A stretch of DNA of 64,000 nt, from NCBI RefSeq assembly GCF_040954835.1, contig NC_090709.1, forward strand, positions 38,994,776 through 39,058,775. The letters run 5' to 3'. The position numbers were made by a program, and so were the translations under genes. The notes under the pieces were generated by a model. The model did no database searches. It was not told the origin of the DNA and saw only the letters and a program-made list of their open reading frames with translations. This document shows positions 48,930-59,084 of this stretch, piece by piece (position 1 is the first letter of the stretch; each line of letters starts with the position of its first letter). Origin of the DNA: Lepisosteus oculatus (Eukaryota > Chordata > Actinopteri > Semionotiformes > Lepisosteidae).

Positions 48930-49740
48930 TTCTTCAGTCAGAGTGTTGTGTATATGATGATATGAGATGATGTCTACTGTCTTGTCTGCTGTTCTATTTA
49001 TATATACTGCACCTGAGAGACTCATGAGAAACACTTTTCACTGTACTATGCACTGTTAGTGAGCGTTAGTTAGTGCTGCTTCTTTAGTAACTGTACACTA
49101 TATCATACCTCTGTCTTGTGTCCCTAACTTCAAACAGTAACAGAAATCATGAAATGATCTACACATGCTTTGCATCTCAACAGTATAATATTTCACACAA
49201 GCTGCGTGAGATCACCGATATGCTGGAACCTCTTGGCAGCACTGTAGTGGTTCAGGTGGTACACAGTAAAAAGAGATTTATTAATGCCCGAAGGGTGACC
49301 CCAAGACTGAGACCCCAGCTGAGTCAGACCACAGGCACCCTGCTCACAGCTGAACCCCAGAGTCAAAAATGGAGTAAAAGCTGATCACACAGGAACGCTA
49401 GCTTGCAAAAGCACTCTATCCCATGACTCGTATCAGTTATTAAAAGGGTAAAAAGCTGCCTCATAATGTAGTTTGTTTTTTGGTTACTTAATTGAAGGAC
49501 GGTCCAGTTCGGATGTCTGCTGAGTTGTTTTAGGTGCAGAAATCACATTCAGGATCCGATGCGTCTGTTAAACGGAAGCAGAGATTCATGAAACACATTC
49601 ATAGAGCCGTCCGAGCAGAACCCAACATTGTTCACTCAGCGGCTCGGGTTGGAGTTTTAGAGTCTGCAAACACATCCGCTGGTTTAACATCAAACCGGTT
49701 CCAGTTTAGAATCGTCCAGCCAGTGTAAGGGGCATGTTAA
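48930..49740. other. No gene recognised; possible 3' end of beta gene 2 transcript
   Basis: AT-richer sequence without a recognised gene. Small plus-strand frames at 49118-49384 and 49534-49728 have no known domain. The AATAAA on the minus strand at 49275 could end the beta gene 2 transcript. Confidence 0.4.
49275..49280 (-). terminator. Possible polyadenylation signal downstream of beta gene 2
   Basis: AATAAA on the minus strand about 800 bp past the stop codon. It would end a final non-coding exon if the 3' UTR is spliced. Another AATAAA lies near 48528-48533. Choice between them is a guess. Confidence 0.25.
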
Positions 49741-50052
49741 CTGCATGGCAGCATAGGGGTGCAGGGGTCAGCATTGCTGGTGTCCTGTCCAGGGTGTGTG
49801 TGTGTCCTGTGAGGGGCTGGTGTCCTGTCCAGGGTGTGAGTGTGTGTGTGTCCTGTGAGGGGCTGGTGTCCTGTCCAGGGTGTGTGAGTGAGTGTGTGTG
49901 TGTCCTGTGAGGGGCTGGTGTCCTGTCCAGGGTGTGTGAGTGAGTGTGTGTGTGTCCTGTGAGGGGCTGGTGTCCTGTCCAGGGTGTGTGAGTGTGTGTG
50001 TGTGTGTGTGTCCTGTGAGGGGCTGGTGTCCTGTCCAGGGTGTGTGAGTGAG
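49741..50052 (+). repeat. SINE head fused to a tail-derived minisatellite
   Basis: 49745-49778 resembles the SINE head (GGGGTGCAGGGGTCAGCATT), then jumps directly to about six units of TGGTGTCCTGTCCAGGGTGT plus (GT)n and CCTGTGAGGGGC. This is the satellite A unit of beta gene 1 but in the opposite orientation relative to its host gene. Confidence 0.82.
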
Positions 50053-50078
50053 TGTGTGTCAGTCAATGGTGTCTTACC

Positions 50079-50104
50079 TTAACTTGTTGGCACCAGTACA
50101 CGTC
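50079..50104 (-). CDS. Beta gene 2 exon 5, cytoplasmic tail and stop
   Basis: Acceptor CTGCAG, then GRVLVPTS and TAA (50079-50081). A strong donor (G then GTAAGA) lies immediately after the stop, suggesting a 3' UTR intron whose start is occupied by the SINE-derived minisatellite at 49780-50050. Confidence 0.7.
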
Positions 50105-53100
50105 CTGCAGAAAGAGAAAGAGAAAAAGGTTGAGGAAGAACACACAGGAGAGAAACTCTTCGTCCAGCCCGCGCACTCAGGGGTTGACTGTGCAGTTTGA
50201 ATGCCACTGATTTACACGGTTCTCCCCATCGGTCGTCTTCGTCTGCCGGTGAGTGAGAGGGGGCTGGACCACACTGCTGTTCTCTCCCTGGTTCTCCTGC
50301 GGTCTCCCTCTGGAAAACGCCGCCTCGCCCGCCTCGCCGTACCTGTGGATTTCTTCCTGTAGTAGAGTCCTCCGGCCAGGGCGAGGCTGAGACCCAGAAC
50401 GAGCCCCGAGGCTCCGATCACGATCTGGTTCCGCTGGGATCCGGGGGCCGGGGGCTCTGCAAGGAGAGGACAGAGACCCCTGCTCCTCAGTCTGGCTCGG
50501 GGTGGGAGAGCAGCTCCCGGACCGCGCGCGAATACACACACCCCCCCGACCCGCGGAGAGTCGCGAGACAGGCGCTGCCTCACCCCTGGGAGTCAGGGGG
50601 TCCCCTCTGGCTCACCCTGGAGCCCCCCAGAGGGGGTCGAGGTGGCGAAGTGGGGTTCACTGACCCCCCCCAGAGGGAACCGGGGTGCCGAGGCAACATG
50701 AGAGGAAGAACGAGGAAGAGGAGGGGATTCAGGCCAGCGTGCCGGCGTGCTCAGGGCTGAAGCAGGGAGGAAGAGGAGGGGATTCAGGCCAGCGTGCCGG
50801 CGTGCTCAGGGCTGAAGCAGGGAGGAAGAGGAGGGGATTCAGGCCAGCGTGCCGGCGTGCTCAGGGCTGAAGCAGGGAGGAAGAGGAGGGGATTCAGGCC
50901 AGTGTGCCGGCGTGCTCAGGGCTGAAGCAGGGAGGAAGAGGAGGGGACTCAGGCCAGCGTGCCGGCGTGCTCAGGGCTGAAGCAGGGAGGAAGAGGAGGG
51001 CGCCTCACCCCACGTGATCTCCAGGGGCGCCCTGAGGCCGCTGTGCTCCACCCTGCAGGCGAGGGTCTCTCCGGGCCTGGGCACGAGCTCCAGGTAGGTG
51101 TGGGTCTGGTAGTGCCAGTCCCCGTCCGCCAGCAGGCCAGTGGAGGTCACGTCCCGCGTCACCGGCGCCCGCCCCCTCAGCCAGGTGACGTTGACGAGCT
51201 GTGGGTAGAACCCCAGCACGTGGCAGGCCAGCGTGGTGGGCTGGCCGGGGCCCCCCAGCCTGCCCTGGGAGATCCTCACCGAGGGCGCCACTGGCAGGGA
51301 AGACCAGGCCACAGCACAGCGGTGAGATCAGAGCGGATCAGATCTCTTCAGCAACCCTGGACACAGAGCCCAGACCCCACCCAGACAGGGGGAGAGGCTA
51401 CCTGCACACATTCAGTGGAGCTTGTATTGCAAAACAGTCCCCTGAAAGGACCAGGCAGACCAACGCAAGCAGAACCCAGCTTGTTGAACGGGGATTACAC
51501 GATCCTGAGTTTCCTCATGACGATCACAAAGCCGCTGTGGGTGAGTCACAGGCGGGGCGAGCAGCAGCTGTCTGATCTGTGACGAGGCCGTCAGGGGGCC
51601 CACAGACAGGGCAGGGCGCTGTGGTCCTCATCAGATCACTTCAAGACCCGCAGCAGCACGGAGGACGGCCCTCTGAGCTGGGCTGGCCGAGAGCCCCATT
51701 TCCAGCTCCCTCAGTCTGCCCGAGTGGGGCAGGAGCAGCGATTCTGAGCACAGGATCCTGAATTCAACGCCTTTATTTGAGGGGAAAGTTTTGTGAAATA
51801 ACCCGGCAGTGTGCCAGCGAAATAAACACTGCGACTGGCAGGCATGGCGCAGTGAGAAAGAGCTCGGTCACGGTCGCGAGAGCAGCGGGCGGCGGACACA
51901 CACAGGCCGGCCCACGAGAGCTGAGGCTCACCTGTCTTCTCCAGGATATGGTCGTAGGCGAGCTCAAGATTGGGTTTGCAGAAGGTGTTCCTGATAGTCA
52001 CCACTCTCGCCTTCGACTGCGGATCGCTGTTCCACCTCTCTGCGACCTTCGCCCCGTACTCAGTGTACCCCACAAACTGACCCGCCCGGCTGTCATAGTG
52101 AATCAACTCCTTTCTCTCAAAGACATAACTCTCAACGTAGACGACGTCATCCGGGCTCCTCGAACTGAACTGACACGAACCTGAAAACTGGTAGACATGT
52201 CCCTCTGAAACACAGAACAGACATCGTCTTCAGTGTCATGATGTCCAGCAGGTGTGTTACAGTCAAGCTCCATCGCGGATTTCGTTTTTATTTGGCCACT
52301 GGTTTCCCAGCAAGAGCACGTTTGCGACACATTAGAAATCGACGTACTGTAGATCCGACACAACCTTGTTATTCTCAGACTGTCAGACTGGGTTTGAGCC
52401 CCTGGCATTAGAGAGAGAGAGTCTGTGTTCAGTGAAGCCCCAGGACCTTCCCTGGGGTGTTCATCAGCTGCAGAAGAGCCACCCAGGTTGTTCGATTGCT
52501 GTTTGCCCGGGCCAATCGAGACAATCTGATCTGAAAATACAATGGGGATTTCTTGACGATGGCCAGACCCCTCTCTGCTCTCCTGATGCGGCCCAGAGTT
52601 CCGCACAGCAGCAGCACAGGTGCAGTCTCCTGTCTTTTGGATGCAGTAACACTGTTATGTGTTCAGTGGTGCTAGAAAGTCTGGGAACCCTTTCCCACAT
52701 TTCTGCATAAATTTGACCTAACATGTGATCAGATCTTCATCTAAGTCATGAAAACAGATCAAGAGAACCCTATAAAACACATAACACACAAAAGGATATA
52801 CCTTTTCATTTACTGATTGATCAAAATGATCCGGCATTAAATGTCTTTGTCGGAAAAAGTATGTGAACCTCTAGGATGATCAGTTCAGTTAAGATGAGGA
52901 TCTGAGCACATTTTAGGTTAAATTTCTGCAGAAACTCAGAACATGCTGGCACCACTGGACACACCTGTACGTACTGCTATTGCAGGTACAAACTGCAGCA
53001 TTAGTTTGTCCTTATTAGTAAAAAAGTCACAAATCATTTTCGTTCCAGAACTGCTGTCAGTTTGAAAAAACAGTTTGTTCTTGAGACGTTCCCTCCATTG

Positions 53101-53770
53101 TCTTTCCTTCAGCTGACGACCTGGCTGCCCTGCTGCTGCAGTTCCCTGGAGTCGTCTTGTCCCTTACCGCAGGTCCAGTCTCCTGCGCGCCACACCAGCT
53201 CACTGTTGCACTGAAAGCCGTCCCCTGTCCAGCGTCCCGAGGGGACTGTACAACGCGGCGAAGGAGGAGATCCAGCTCAGGGGTCAGGGGTCTGATCTGG
53301 ACAGCAGTCCACAGAGCCGCCGGGACAGGGGCCTTCTCATCCGGCACCCGGAGAAGACCCCCCCCACCCTAAAGTGGCGGTTCTGACGACACAGCGGCAC
53401 CAGCCTGCACCTGTACCCAACGGTGTCAAACCGAGATGGGTCCTGACACACTCGACCGCAGCGAGGGGCTGTACAGTTACTTCCTGCTGCAGGTGTACAG
53501 CGGACTGCCTGAACACCCTCTCACTGGAACGTCAAACGTCCCTGCTAAAAATGTGTTTCATGTTCTGAAAAGGACGTGCATTTACACGCGAGATAGACAG
53601 ATAGATATTTGTTTCATGACAAATTTGACGTTTCTTCCAAATGTCATCGTTCTCATGTTTCACAGGAAAACATGTGACTTACCCACTCCACAGTGATCTC
53701 CGTGGCCCCAGTGGAACCCTGAAAACACAGCCAGCAGCTGGAGACGGCACAGGGCCTGTTGAGCCCACAT
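50079..53770 (-). CDS. MHC class II beta chain, beta gene 2
   Basis: Five coding exons join in frame: 53683-53770, 51932-52204, 51009-51290, 50343-50456, 50079-50104 (783 bp, 260 residues). Order: signal peptide and N terminus (1-29), beta-1 (30-120), Ig-like beta-2 (121-214), connecting/transmembrane (215-252), tail ending RVLVPTS. Intact, with both disulphides, Trp at the position of Trp61 (ERWN), NVT in beta-2, and a glycine-rich helix. It lies downstream of alpha gene 2 on the same strand, a natural alpha-beta partner pair. The promoter has a Y box and an X-box-like element at canonical spacing. This is the better candidate for a classical presenting chain. Lineage (DA/DB/DE) is not assigned here. 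Confidence 0.92.
50343..50456 (-). CDS. Beta gene 2 exon 4, connecting peptide and transmembrane helix
   Basis: 114 bp. EPPAPGSQRNQIVIGASGLV, then LGLSLALAGGLYYRKKST. The GxxGxxxGxxxxxxG pattern of class II beta transmembrane helices is present, followed by a basic stop-transfer. Confidence 0.9.
50695..51000 (-). repeat. 67-bp repeat in intron 3 of beta gene 2
   Basis: Five copies of AGCAGGGAGGAAGAGGAGGG followed by ATTCAGGCCAGCGTGCCGGC. It ends six bases from the exon 3 donor. On the transcript strand each unit gives a CTCCTCTTCCTCCCTGCTTCAG tract, an acceptor-like string, rather than a donor. Confidence 0.9.
51009..51290 (-). CDS. Beta gene 2 exon 3, Ig-like beta-2 domain
   Basis: 282 bp, phases 1-1. 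Reads VAPSVRISQGRLGGPGQPTT, LACHVLGFYPQLVNVTWLRG, ADGDWHYQTHTYLEL and LACRVEHSGLRAPLEITWG. Canonical C1-set Ig domain of a class II beta chain. Donor GTGAGG. Confidence 0.93.
51291..51931 (-). other. Intron 2 of beta gene 2, no repeat or other gene seen
   Basis: The only intron 2 of the four class II genes without the 121-bp satellite. Confidence 0.6.
51932..52204 (-). CDS. Beta gene 2 exon 2, beta-1 domain
   Basis: 273 bp, phases 1-1. Reads EGHVYQFSGSCQFSSRSPDD, then VVYVESYVFERKELIHYDSR, FVGYTEYGAKVAERWNSDPQ and NTFCKPNLELAYDHILEKT. Class II beta-1 layout with the Cys pair, Trp61 and Asn82 (CKPN) conserved and His81 replaced by Pro. Confidence 0.92.
52665..52960 (+). mobile_element. Tc1/mariner-like transposon terminal fragment
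   Basis: TGCTAGAAAGTCTGGGAACC, 'tttctgcataaatttgacct' and AGTATGTGAACCTCTAGGAT appear in the order seen at the ends of fish Tc1-like elements. No transposase frame remains. Lies in intron 1 of beta gene 2. Confidence 0.6.
53683..53770 (-). CDS. Beta gene 2 exon 1, signal peptide
   Basis: ATG at 53768-53770; MWAQQALCRLQLLAVFSGF then HWGHGDHCGV, phase 1, donor GTAAG. The hydrophobic core is short and the mature N terminus carries an extra Cys. The start fits: the X-Y promoter module lies 85-130 bp upstream. Confidence 0.75.
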
Positions 53771-53855
53771 CTCGAGAGCAGGAGCAGTGCTGAGGAAGTG
53801 TGCAGGAAGAGGACAGGCTGCTAATTCTTCCTCTCTGTGAGGTAAATACAGAGCA

Positions 53856-53897
53856 CCAATCAACAGGCGCTGAGCTGTTGCAACATCTGTGTCTGAG
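53856..53897 (-). promoter_or_regulatory. X box and Y box of beta gene 2
   Basis: On the minus strand TTGATTGGTG (around 53856-53860) is a close Y-box match. CTCAGACACAGATG (53884-53897) resembles the X1 consensus. Spacing from ACAGATG to ATTGG is 23 bp, as in mammalian class II promoters. A second X-like string, GCAACAG, overlaps just downstream. Confidence 0.7.
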
Positions 53898-53944
53898 GGA
53901 AGCAGCTGCTGAAAACTAGGCTTGCTTACAGTCCCTGCACATAT

Positions 53945-54180
53945 AGTACAAGACACTATAGTTCCTCAGACTTCTGGAGCTCTCCTCTGGGCTCTCCCCT
54001 CGGAGCTCTGGACAGTAACGGGGATCCCCTCCTGCTCCACCAGTGTGTACCCCACCTGCATGAGGCTCCAGTCCTCTCACACACAGCAGCTCTCAGGGGG
54101 AGGAGAGCAGAGGGATGAGGCCAGTTCAGAGAGGGGGGTGATCAGGAGGCCATGATGGGTCAAGACCTGGACACTGGGGT
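53945..54180 (+). repeat. Third copy of the dispersed block from the segmental duplication
   Basis: Matches 37225-37420 and 40245-40440 (GCTCTGGACAGTAACGGGGA to GATGGGTCAAGACCTGG) at about 95%. Lies just upstream of the beta gene 2 promoter. Sequence 54180-54700 is AT-rich with no gene seen. Confidence 0.85.
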
Positions 54181-54537
54181 GACACCCCTACTCAATTTAA
54201 ATTCCAGACACGTCTCAAGTCATTTTATTTTGTATTTGTTACATTTAGCCCATGTTTTACTGCGTGTGTACTATACAGTCTGTTGTTCACTCAGGACAGA
54301 ATAAACCTTTACCAATGAAGAGGACAGAAGCATTGCGATACAACAAGAGCTACTCAATATCCTCATATATGTGTCAAATATGAGATTACTGTTGTTGAAC
54401 AGGAAATGCAATTAAAAATCATTAAGCTGTTTTCTCTGTGAAATAGAAGTACTTATCACATGTGTTTACTTTTGCATATCTAAGTACTTAAAAACAATTC
54501 TCCATGTTTCTGTTGAGTAAACTTTTACAAAATCAAA

Positions 54538-54543
54538 TTTATT
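54538..54543 (-). terminator. Possible polyadenylation signal of alpha gene 2
   Basis: AATAAA on the minus strand about 580 bp past the stop, in AT-rich sequence beyond the minisatellite and SINE head. The 3' UTR would then contain the minisatellite. Confidence 0.35.
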
Positions 54544-54780
54544 TTCTTAATCATTGTTTTAAAGAATTTACATCAATAAACTTTAAAGAACAAATATCAC
54601 ATTACTTTCCTCACAAAATGCAACACATTTAATGGGCGATTTATCCTTGTAAAATGTTCCAATCCGTTATAAAAACGTCTCTATCGTCACATCTTCTAAC
54701 GAGTTTCTGATGCACAGGCGAAGAAAAGGAAAACTGGGGCTCATTTACTGTACCTCTGTTTTTCTATTTCTACATGGAAG

Positions 54781-55095
54781 TACTTGGCACAGTGGTGCAG
54801 TGTTTAGCATTGCTGGGCCCTGGGTTCAGTTCCTGGGTGCCGTCTGTGTGGAGTCTGCATGTTCTCCCGTGTTGGACTGGTGTCCCGTGTTGGACTGGTG
54901 TCCAGGGAGGGGCTGGTGTCCAGGGAGGGGCTGGTGTCCAGTGTTGGAGTGGTGTCCAGGGAGGGGCTGGTGTCCAGTGTTGAGCTGGTGTCCAGTGTTG
55001 AGCTGGTGTCCAGGGAGGGGCTGATGTCCAGTGGGGGGCTGATGTCCAGTGGGGGGCTGGTGTCCAGTGGGGGGCTGGTGTCCAGTGGGGGGCTA
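54781..55095 (+). repeat. SINE head plus tail-derived minisatellite 3' of alpha gene 2
   Basis: 54781-54865 matches the fish SINE head (GTGGTGCAGTGTTTAGCATT, CTGTGTGGAGTCTGCATGTTCTCC style). It is followed by about 12 short units of GGACTGGTGTCCAGGGAGGG/GGCTGGTGTCCAGTG. Directly adjacent to the stop codon of alpha gene 2, so within its likely 3' UTR or 3' UTR intron. Confidence 0.82.
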
Positions 55096-55119
55096 CACAC
55101 TTCACACCAGTACCTGCTC

Positions 55120-55250
55120 TCAGTTGCAGCTGCTGCCCTTGATGAGGAAGAAGGTCCCGGCTGCCACTCCCAGCAGCCCCAGGGTCAGGCCCGCCACGCA
55201 GAACGCTGTCGGCCCGATGTCAGACTCTGTCCCCGTCTCCGTCTCCACCT
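55120..55250 (-). CDS. Alpha gene 2 exon 4, transmembrane segment and tail
   Basis: 131 bp. EVETETGTESDIGPTAFCVA, then GLTLGLLGVAAGTFFLIKGS, SCN and TGA (55120-55122). The acidic connecting peptide and glycine zipper are typical of class II alpha. Confidence 0.9.
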
Positions 55251-57338
55251 CTGTAGTTGGACAAATGACATGATGACACAGTCGCTGTCCCCCTTGTTGA
55301 GCAGGGTGGCCCTGTCACCCCCTGCTCTGGCTCTCTGCAGAAGGACACACAGGGCTTCTCTCCAGCACGTTACTTCAAGACAGGAGCTTGTGTTTGACGT
55401 GCAGAGCTGATTTCTAACACTGGTCAGACTCGGCCAGGTGAGACGGACTTGTCACTGTTAGAGAACATCTTTCATTTACTGAAATCACTGCTCCACGCCC
55501 ACAGCTCTTCCCAGGACACGGAATCAGTACAAACCTCTTATCTCATTCTTGTCACTGTAGCGACACAGGCAACACTTAGGGAAAACACAGCCCCACTGGG
55601 GGGACCGTCTGAGCGCGTCTGTCTCGCCGAGGGAAGCGTCTCTGGACGGCGGCGTCAGAGGGAGCCCTGCACTCACCCCAGAGTCTGGCGAGGGGCTCGG
55701 GCAGGGCGCTGTGCTGCACCTGGCAGGAGTAGACGTCGCCCAGCCGGGGTGTGAAGGGCAGGAAGGAGAAGACCTTGAAGCTGAAGTCTCTCCCAGAGAG
55801 CGGTGTGGTCTGGGTGACGCCCTCGGTGACTGGCCTGTCGTTGTGGGTCCAGGTCACCCCGATACCCATCGGGTGGAAGTCCGTGACGGAGCAGATGAGC
55901 GTGTTGGGCTTCCCCAGCTCGACGCTGTCTCTGGGGTACACCATCGCAGTAGGCGCATCTGAGGGCATGCAGAAATGGTCTCACCATGCTGGATGGACGA
56001 AGGTACTGATGACATCATCCACAGTTTCCTTACTGACACAGCTCTGGGCTCCTCATTCTCAGTTGTCAAATTACCCTTCAGACCTGGGGAGTTCATAGTC
56101 AATCCTTGTCTTTAAAATCACAATTATGTAGGAGAAACAGATGAAAGTTATGGTCCTGGGCCGGAGTGGTGACCTCCTGTCTGCTCTGGTCTGATGATTG
56201 TTAGATCTCACCCAGCTGTGTCTGGAGAGAAGCCAGGGTATCGGCTTCAACCACAGGGCTGGGCAGCCTGTTACCCACCCCCACCCCCCTCTGTGTACAG
56301 TAGAGCCTCCTGTCCTGACTGGAGGAGCTCACCCAGCTGTGTCTGGAGAGAAGCCAGGGTATCGGCTTCAACCACAGGGCTGGGCAGCTTGTTCCCCACC
56401 CCCGCCCCCCTCTGTGTACAGAAGAGCCTCCTGTCCTGACTGGAGGAGCTCACCCAGCTGTGTCTGGAGAGAAGCCAGGGTATCGGCTTCAACCACAGGG
56501 CTGGGCAGCCTGTTCCCCATCCTGTGACATCCCGCTGTAAGGATGCTTCCCAGCAGAAGGACAGCTGGTGTGGACGAGGCACAGGCTGAGGTATACGTGT
56601 CTGGTTTAGAGCGGTACAGGTCTGAAAGCACGACGCGCTGGTGGAGTAAGGAATGGGGGAGACGATAAATAAACAAGACTGTTGCCACCTCACCCTTCCT
56701 CTCCGGAGGGTATCCTTCGGCCTTTGCCACTTTCATCAGGTTGTTTCTGCAGAACTCCCTGTTACCCAGGGCCAGTGGCACCCACTCCCCACCAGGGCTG
56801 ATGGGGTCTGCGAACTGTGGGAGCGTCATGACCACCTCTTCCCGGTCAAAATCTATGTAGGCGACCCCCTCCCCATCCAGCTGCAACTCACTTAAAGTTC
56901 TAGTGACGTTGGACTGGCAGGCAGTTAAAAGGAAGCCATGATGCAGAACTGCAAGAGAAACCAAAATAGTTTGATCAGATACGACGCAGCTTCTTCAGGT
57001 TGTACTGCCGGTTCACAGCAGGAGCGTTCTGCGAGGTGGACGGACGGGTCTTCCCTTGTCCACTCTGCCCGCAGAGTGAGGGCTCTGTGACACCGCCACA
57101 CTTACCAGGAAGATCCAAGCTTTTGCAGAAAGGTTACAAATGTGCAAATAAAAATATCCCGCTCAAGTCCACACGACAGATTATGATAAATGATCCGATA
57201 TTACAATGTTGTTTTGTTTGTTTGTTTGTTTGTTTGTTTGTTTTTGGTAGAGTAAGAAAACAGTGTTTACTTACCATTAGCACGAACCCCACACCAGGCA
57301 GCTGCCAGAAACACACCTAGGACCTGGAAGAATGTCAT
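55120..57338 (-). CDS. MHC class II alpha chain, alpha gene 2
   Basis: Four coding exons join in frame: 57275-57338, 56694-56948, 55677-55958, 55120-55250 (732 bp, 243 residues). Order: signal peptide (1-21), alpha-1 (22-106), Ig-like alpha-2 (107-200), connecting/transmembrane/tail (201-243). Alpha-1 has the fish-type Cys pair (LLTACQSN, REFCRNN) and an NVT sequon. The helix carries GxxxGxxGxxxG. The tail ends FFLIKGSSCN. Intact and compact; the start is fixed by the downstream position relative to a TATA-like element and an X-Y module with classical spacing. Its partner is most simply the product of beta gene 2, 1.3 kb downstream. A minisatellite lies directly 3' of the stop. Confidence 0.93.
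55677..55958 (-). CDS. Alpha gene 2 exon 3, Ig-like alpha-2 domain
   Basis: 282 bp, phases 1-1. DAPTAMVYPRDSVELGKPNT, LICSVTDFHPMGIGVTWTHN, FLPFTPRLGDVYSCQVQHSA and PLARLWG. Both Ig cysteines and the core Trp are present. Confidence 0.94.
56205..56525 (-). repeat. 121-bp satellite in intron 2 of alpha gene 2
   Basis: About 2.7 copies of the same 121-bp unit and orientation as in alpha gene 1 and beta gene 1. Confidence 0.93.
56694..56948 (-). CDS. Alpha gene 2 exon 2, alpha-1 domain
   Basis: 255 bp, phases 1-1. VLHHGFLLTACQSNVTRTLS, DGEGVAYIDFDREEVVMTLP, FADPISPGGEWVPLAL and FCRNNLMKVAKAEGYPPERK. Same length and cysteine pattern as alpha gene 1 exon 2. Confidence 0.93.
57211..57246 (+). repeat. 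(TTTG)n microsatellite in intron 1 of alpha gene 2
   Basis: About eight uninterrupted TTTG units. Confidence 0.9.
57275..57338 (-). CDS. Alpha gene 2 exon 1, signal peptide
   Basis: ATG at 57336-57338; MTFFQVLGVFLAAAWCGVRA then donor GTAAG, phase 1, 64 bp as in alpha gene 1. Confidence 0.88.
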
Positions 57339-57453
57339 TTTGTTGCTAAAGTCCTGGATCCTCGAACCGCTCGCTGATGAAAACGTATAAAAAGTTCAAT
57401 CTGACTCTCAGCAGCAGAGAGGTGGAACCCCTCCCTCCCTCTCTCTCCATCGG

Positions 57454-57496
57454 CCAATGAAAAAAACCGAAACTGTCCCACACTGCTGTTGCTAAG
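57454..57496 (-). promoter_or_regulatory. X box and Y box of alpha gene 2
   Basis: On the minus strand CTTAGCAACAGCAG (57483-57496) matches the class II X1 box core, and ATTGG (57454-57458) is the Y box/NF-Y site. They are 24 bp apart, close to the fixed helical spacing needed for RFX-CREB-NF-Y assembly and CIITA recruitment. A TATA-like TTTTTATAC lies at 57385-57394, about 50 bp upstream of the ATG. Confidence 0.8.
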
Positions 57497-57689
57497 ATAC
57501 TCCTGATTGCAGGCTCGTATTTATAAACTATTCGTCTTTAAATCTGCATTTGAATTAAACCTTAATCACAGAAATGTAACCTAAAAATATTGTGGATCTA
57601 AAGAAGATTGAAACATACTGAGACCGAGGATAGAAGTTTATTAACCACACGTTGGTACTAAATTGTCATGGACTGCTTGAACTGCTGAA

Positions 57690-58612
57690 TACACTTGACT
57701 ACAATACAGCTGAACTGAACTAACAGTACTCTCAGTACTACCTCAGGACTCTCACAATAATCTCACCATACTCATACAATACTCATACAATACTCTCACC
57801 ATACTCTCAACTGGACTAACAGTACTCTCAGTACTACCTCAGTACTCTCACAGTATTCTCATCACTCACAATAATCTCACCATACTCATACAATACTCTC
57901 AACTGGACTAACAGTACTCTCAGTACTGCCTCAGTGCTCTCACGGTATTTGTATCACTCTCACAATAATCTCACAATACTCCTGCAATACTCTCACCATA
58001 CTCCTACAATACTCTCACCATACTCTCAACTGGACTAACAGTACTCTCAGTACTACCTCAGTACTCTCACAGTATTCTCATCACTATCACAATACTCTCA
58101 CCATACTCATACAATACTCTCATCATATTCTCAACTGGACTAAAAGTACTCTCAGTACTACCTCAGTACTCTCACAGTATTCTCATCACTCTCACAATAA
58201 TCTCACCATACTCATACAATACTCTCACAATACTCTCAACTGGACTAACAGTACTCTCAGTGCTGCCTCAATACTCTCACCGTATTCTTATCACTCTCAC
58301 AACACTCTCACAACACTCTCACAATACTTATACAATATTCTCAATTGAACTAACAGTACTCTCGGTAAGACCTCAACACTCTCACGCTATTCCTATCACT
58401 CTCACAATACTCTCAACTGGACTAACAGTACTCTCAGTACTGCCTCGATACTCTCACCGTATTCTTATCGCTCGCACAATGCTCTCACAATACTAACACA
58501 ATACTCTAAATTGAACTAACAGTACTCTCAGTACTGCCTCAATACTCTCACGGTATTCTTATCACTCTCACAATACTTATACAATACTCTCAATTGAACT
58601 AACAGTACTCTC
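57690..58612 (+). repeat. About 90-125 bp CTCACAATACT satellite
   Basis: Units built from CTGGACTAACAGTACTCTCA, GTACTACCTCAGTACTCTCA and runs of ACTCTCACAAT. About nine copies of variable length, upstream of alpha gene 2. Confidence 0.85.
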
Positions 58613-58613
58613 A

Positions 58614-58892
58614 CTACTGGGCTGGTGGCCAGTGAGGGGCTGGGATCCTGTGATGGACTGGTGTCCAGGGAGGGGCTGGGGTCCTGTGATGGATTGGTGT
58701 CCAGGGAGGGGCTGGGATCCTGTGATGGACTGGTGTCCAGGGAGGGGCTGGTGTCCTGTGATGGACTGGTGTCCAGAGAGGGGCTGGGGTCCTGTCCAGG
58801 CCGTACCCTGCCTTGCTCCCAGTGTGTGCTGGGATAGACCCCAGCTCCCTGTGCCCCTGTCCTGGATAAAGCCGTGAGAAAGTAGATGGACG
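58614..58892 (+). mobile_element. SINE tail with local amplification
   Basis: Four repeats of GATGGACTGGTGTCCAGGGA lead into CCTGTCCAGGCCGTACCCTG, 'gctgggatagaccccagct' and GATAAAGCCGTGAGAAAGTA, the standard 3' tail of the ubiquitous fish SINE. Confidence 0.75.
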
Positions 58893-59084
58893 TCTCTTCC
58901 AGTGTTGGTTTCGTGACCACGTTTTCTAAACCTGGGTTCTGGCAGATTCAGAAATACTTGTGCCTGCGCTCACACACACACACACACACAAATCCTCAGT
59001 CCTGCCTGCAGCCTCTCTCATCCTGACTGACGACACCAGAGCCGAGACAGGAGTCTGCCTGAGCACACCGGCCCAGTGCGCAGC

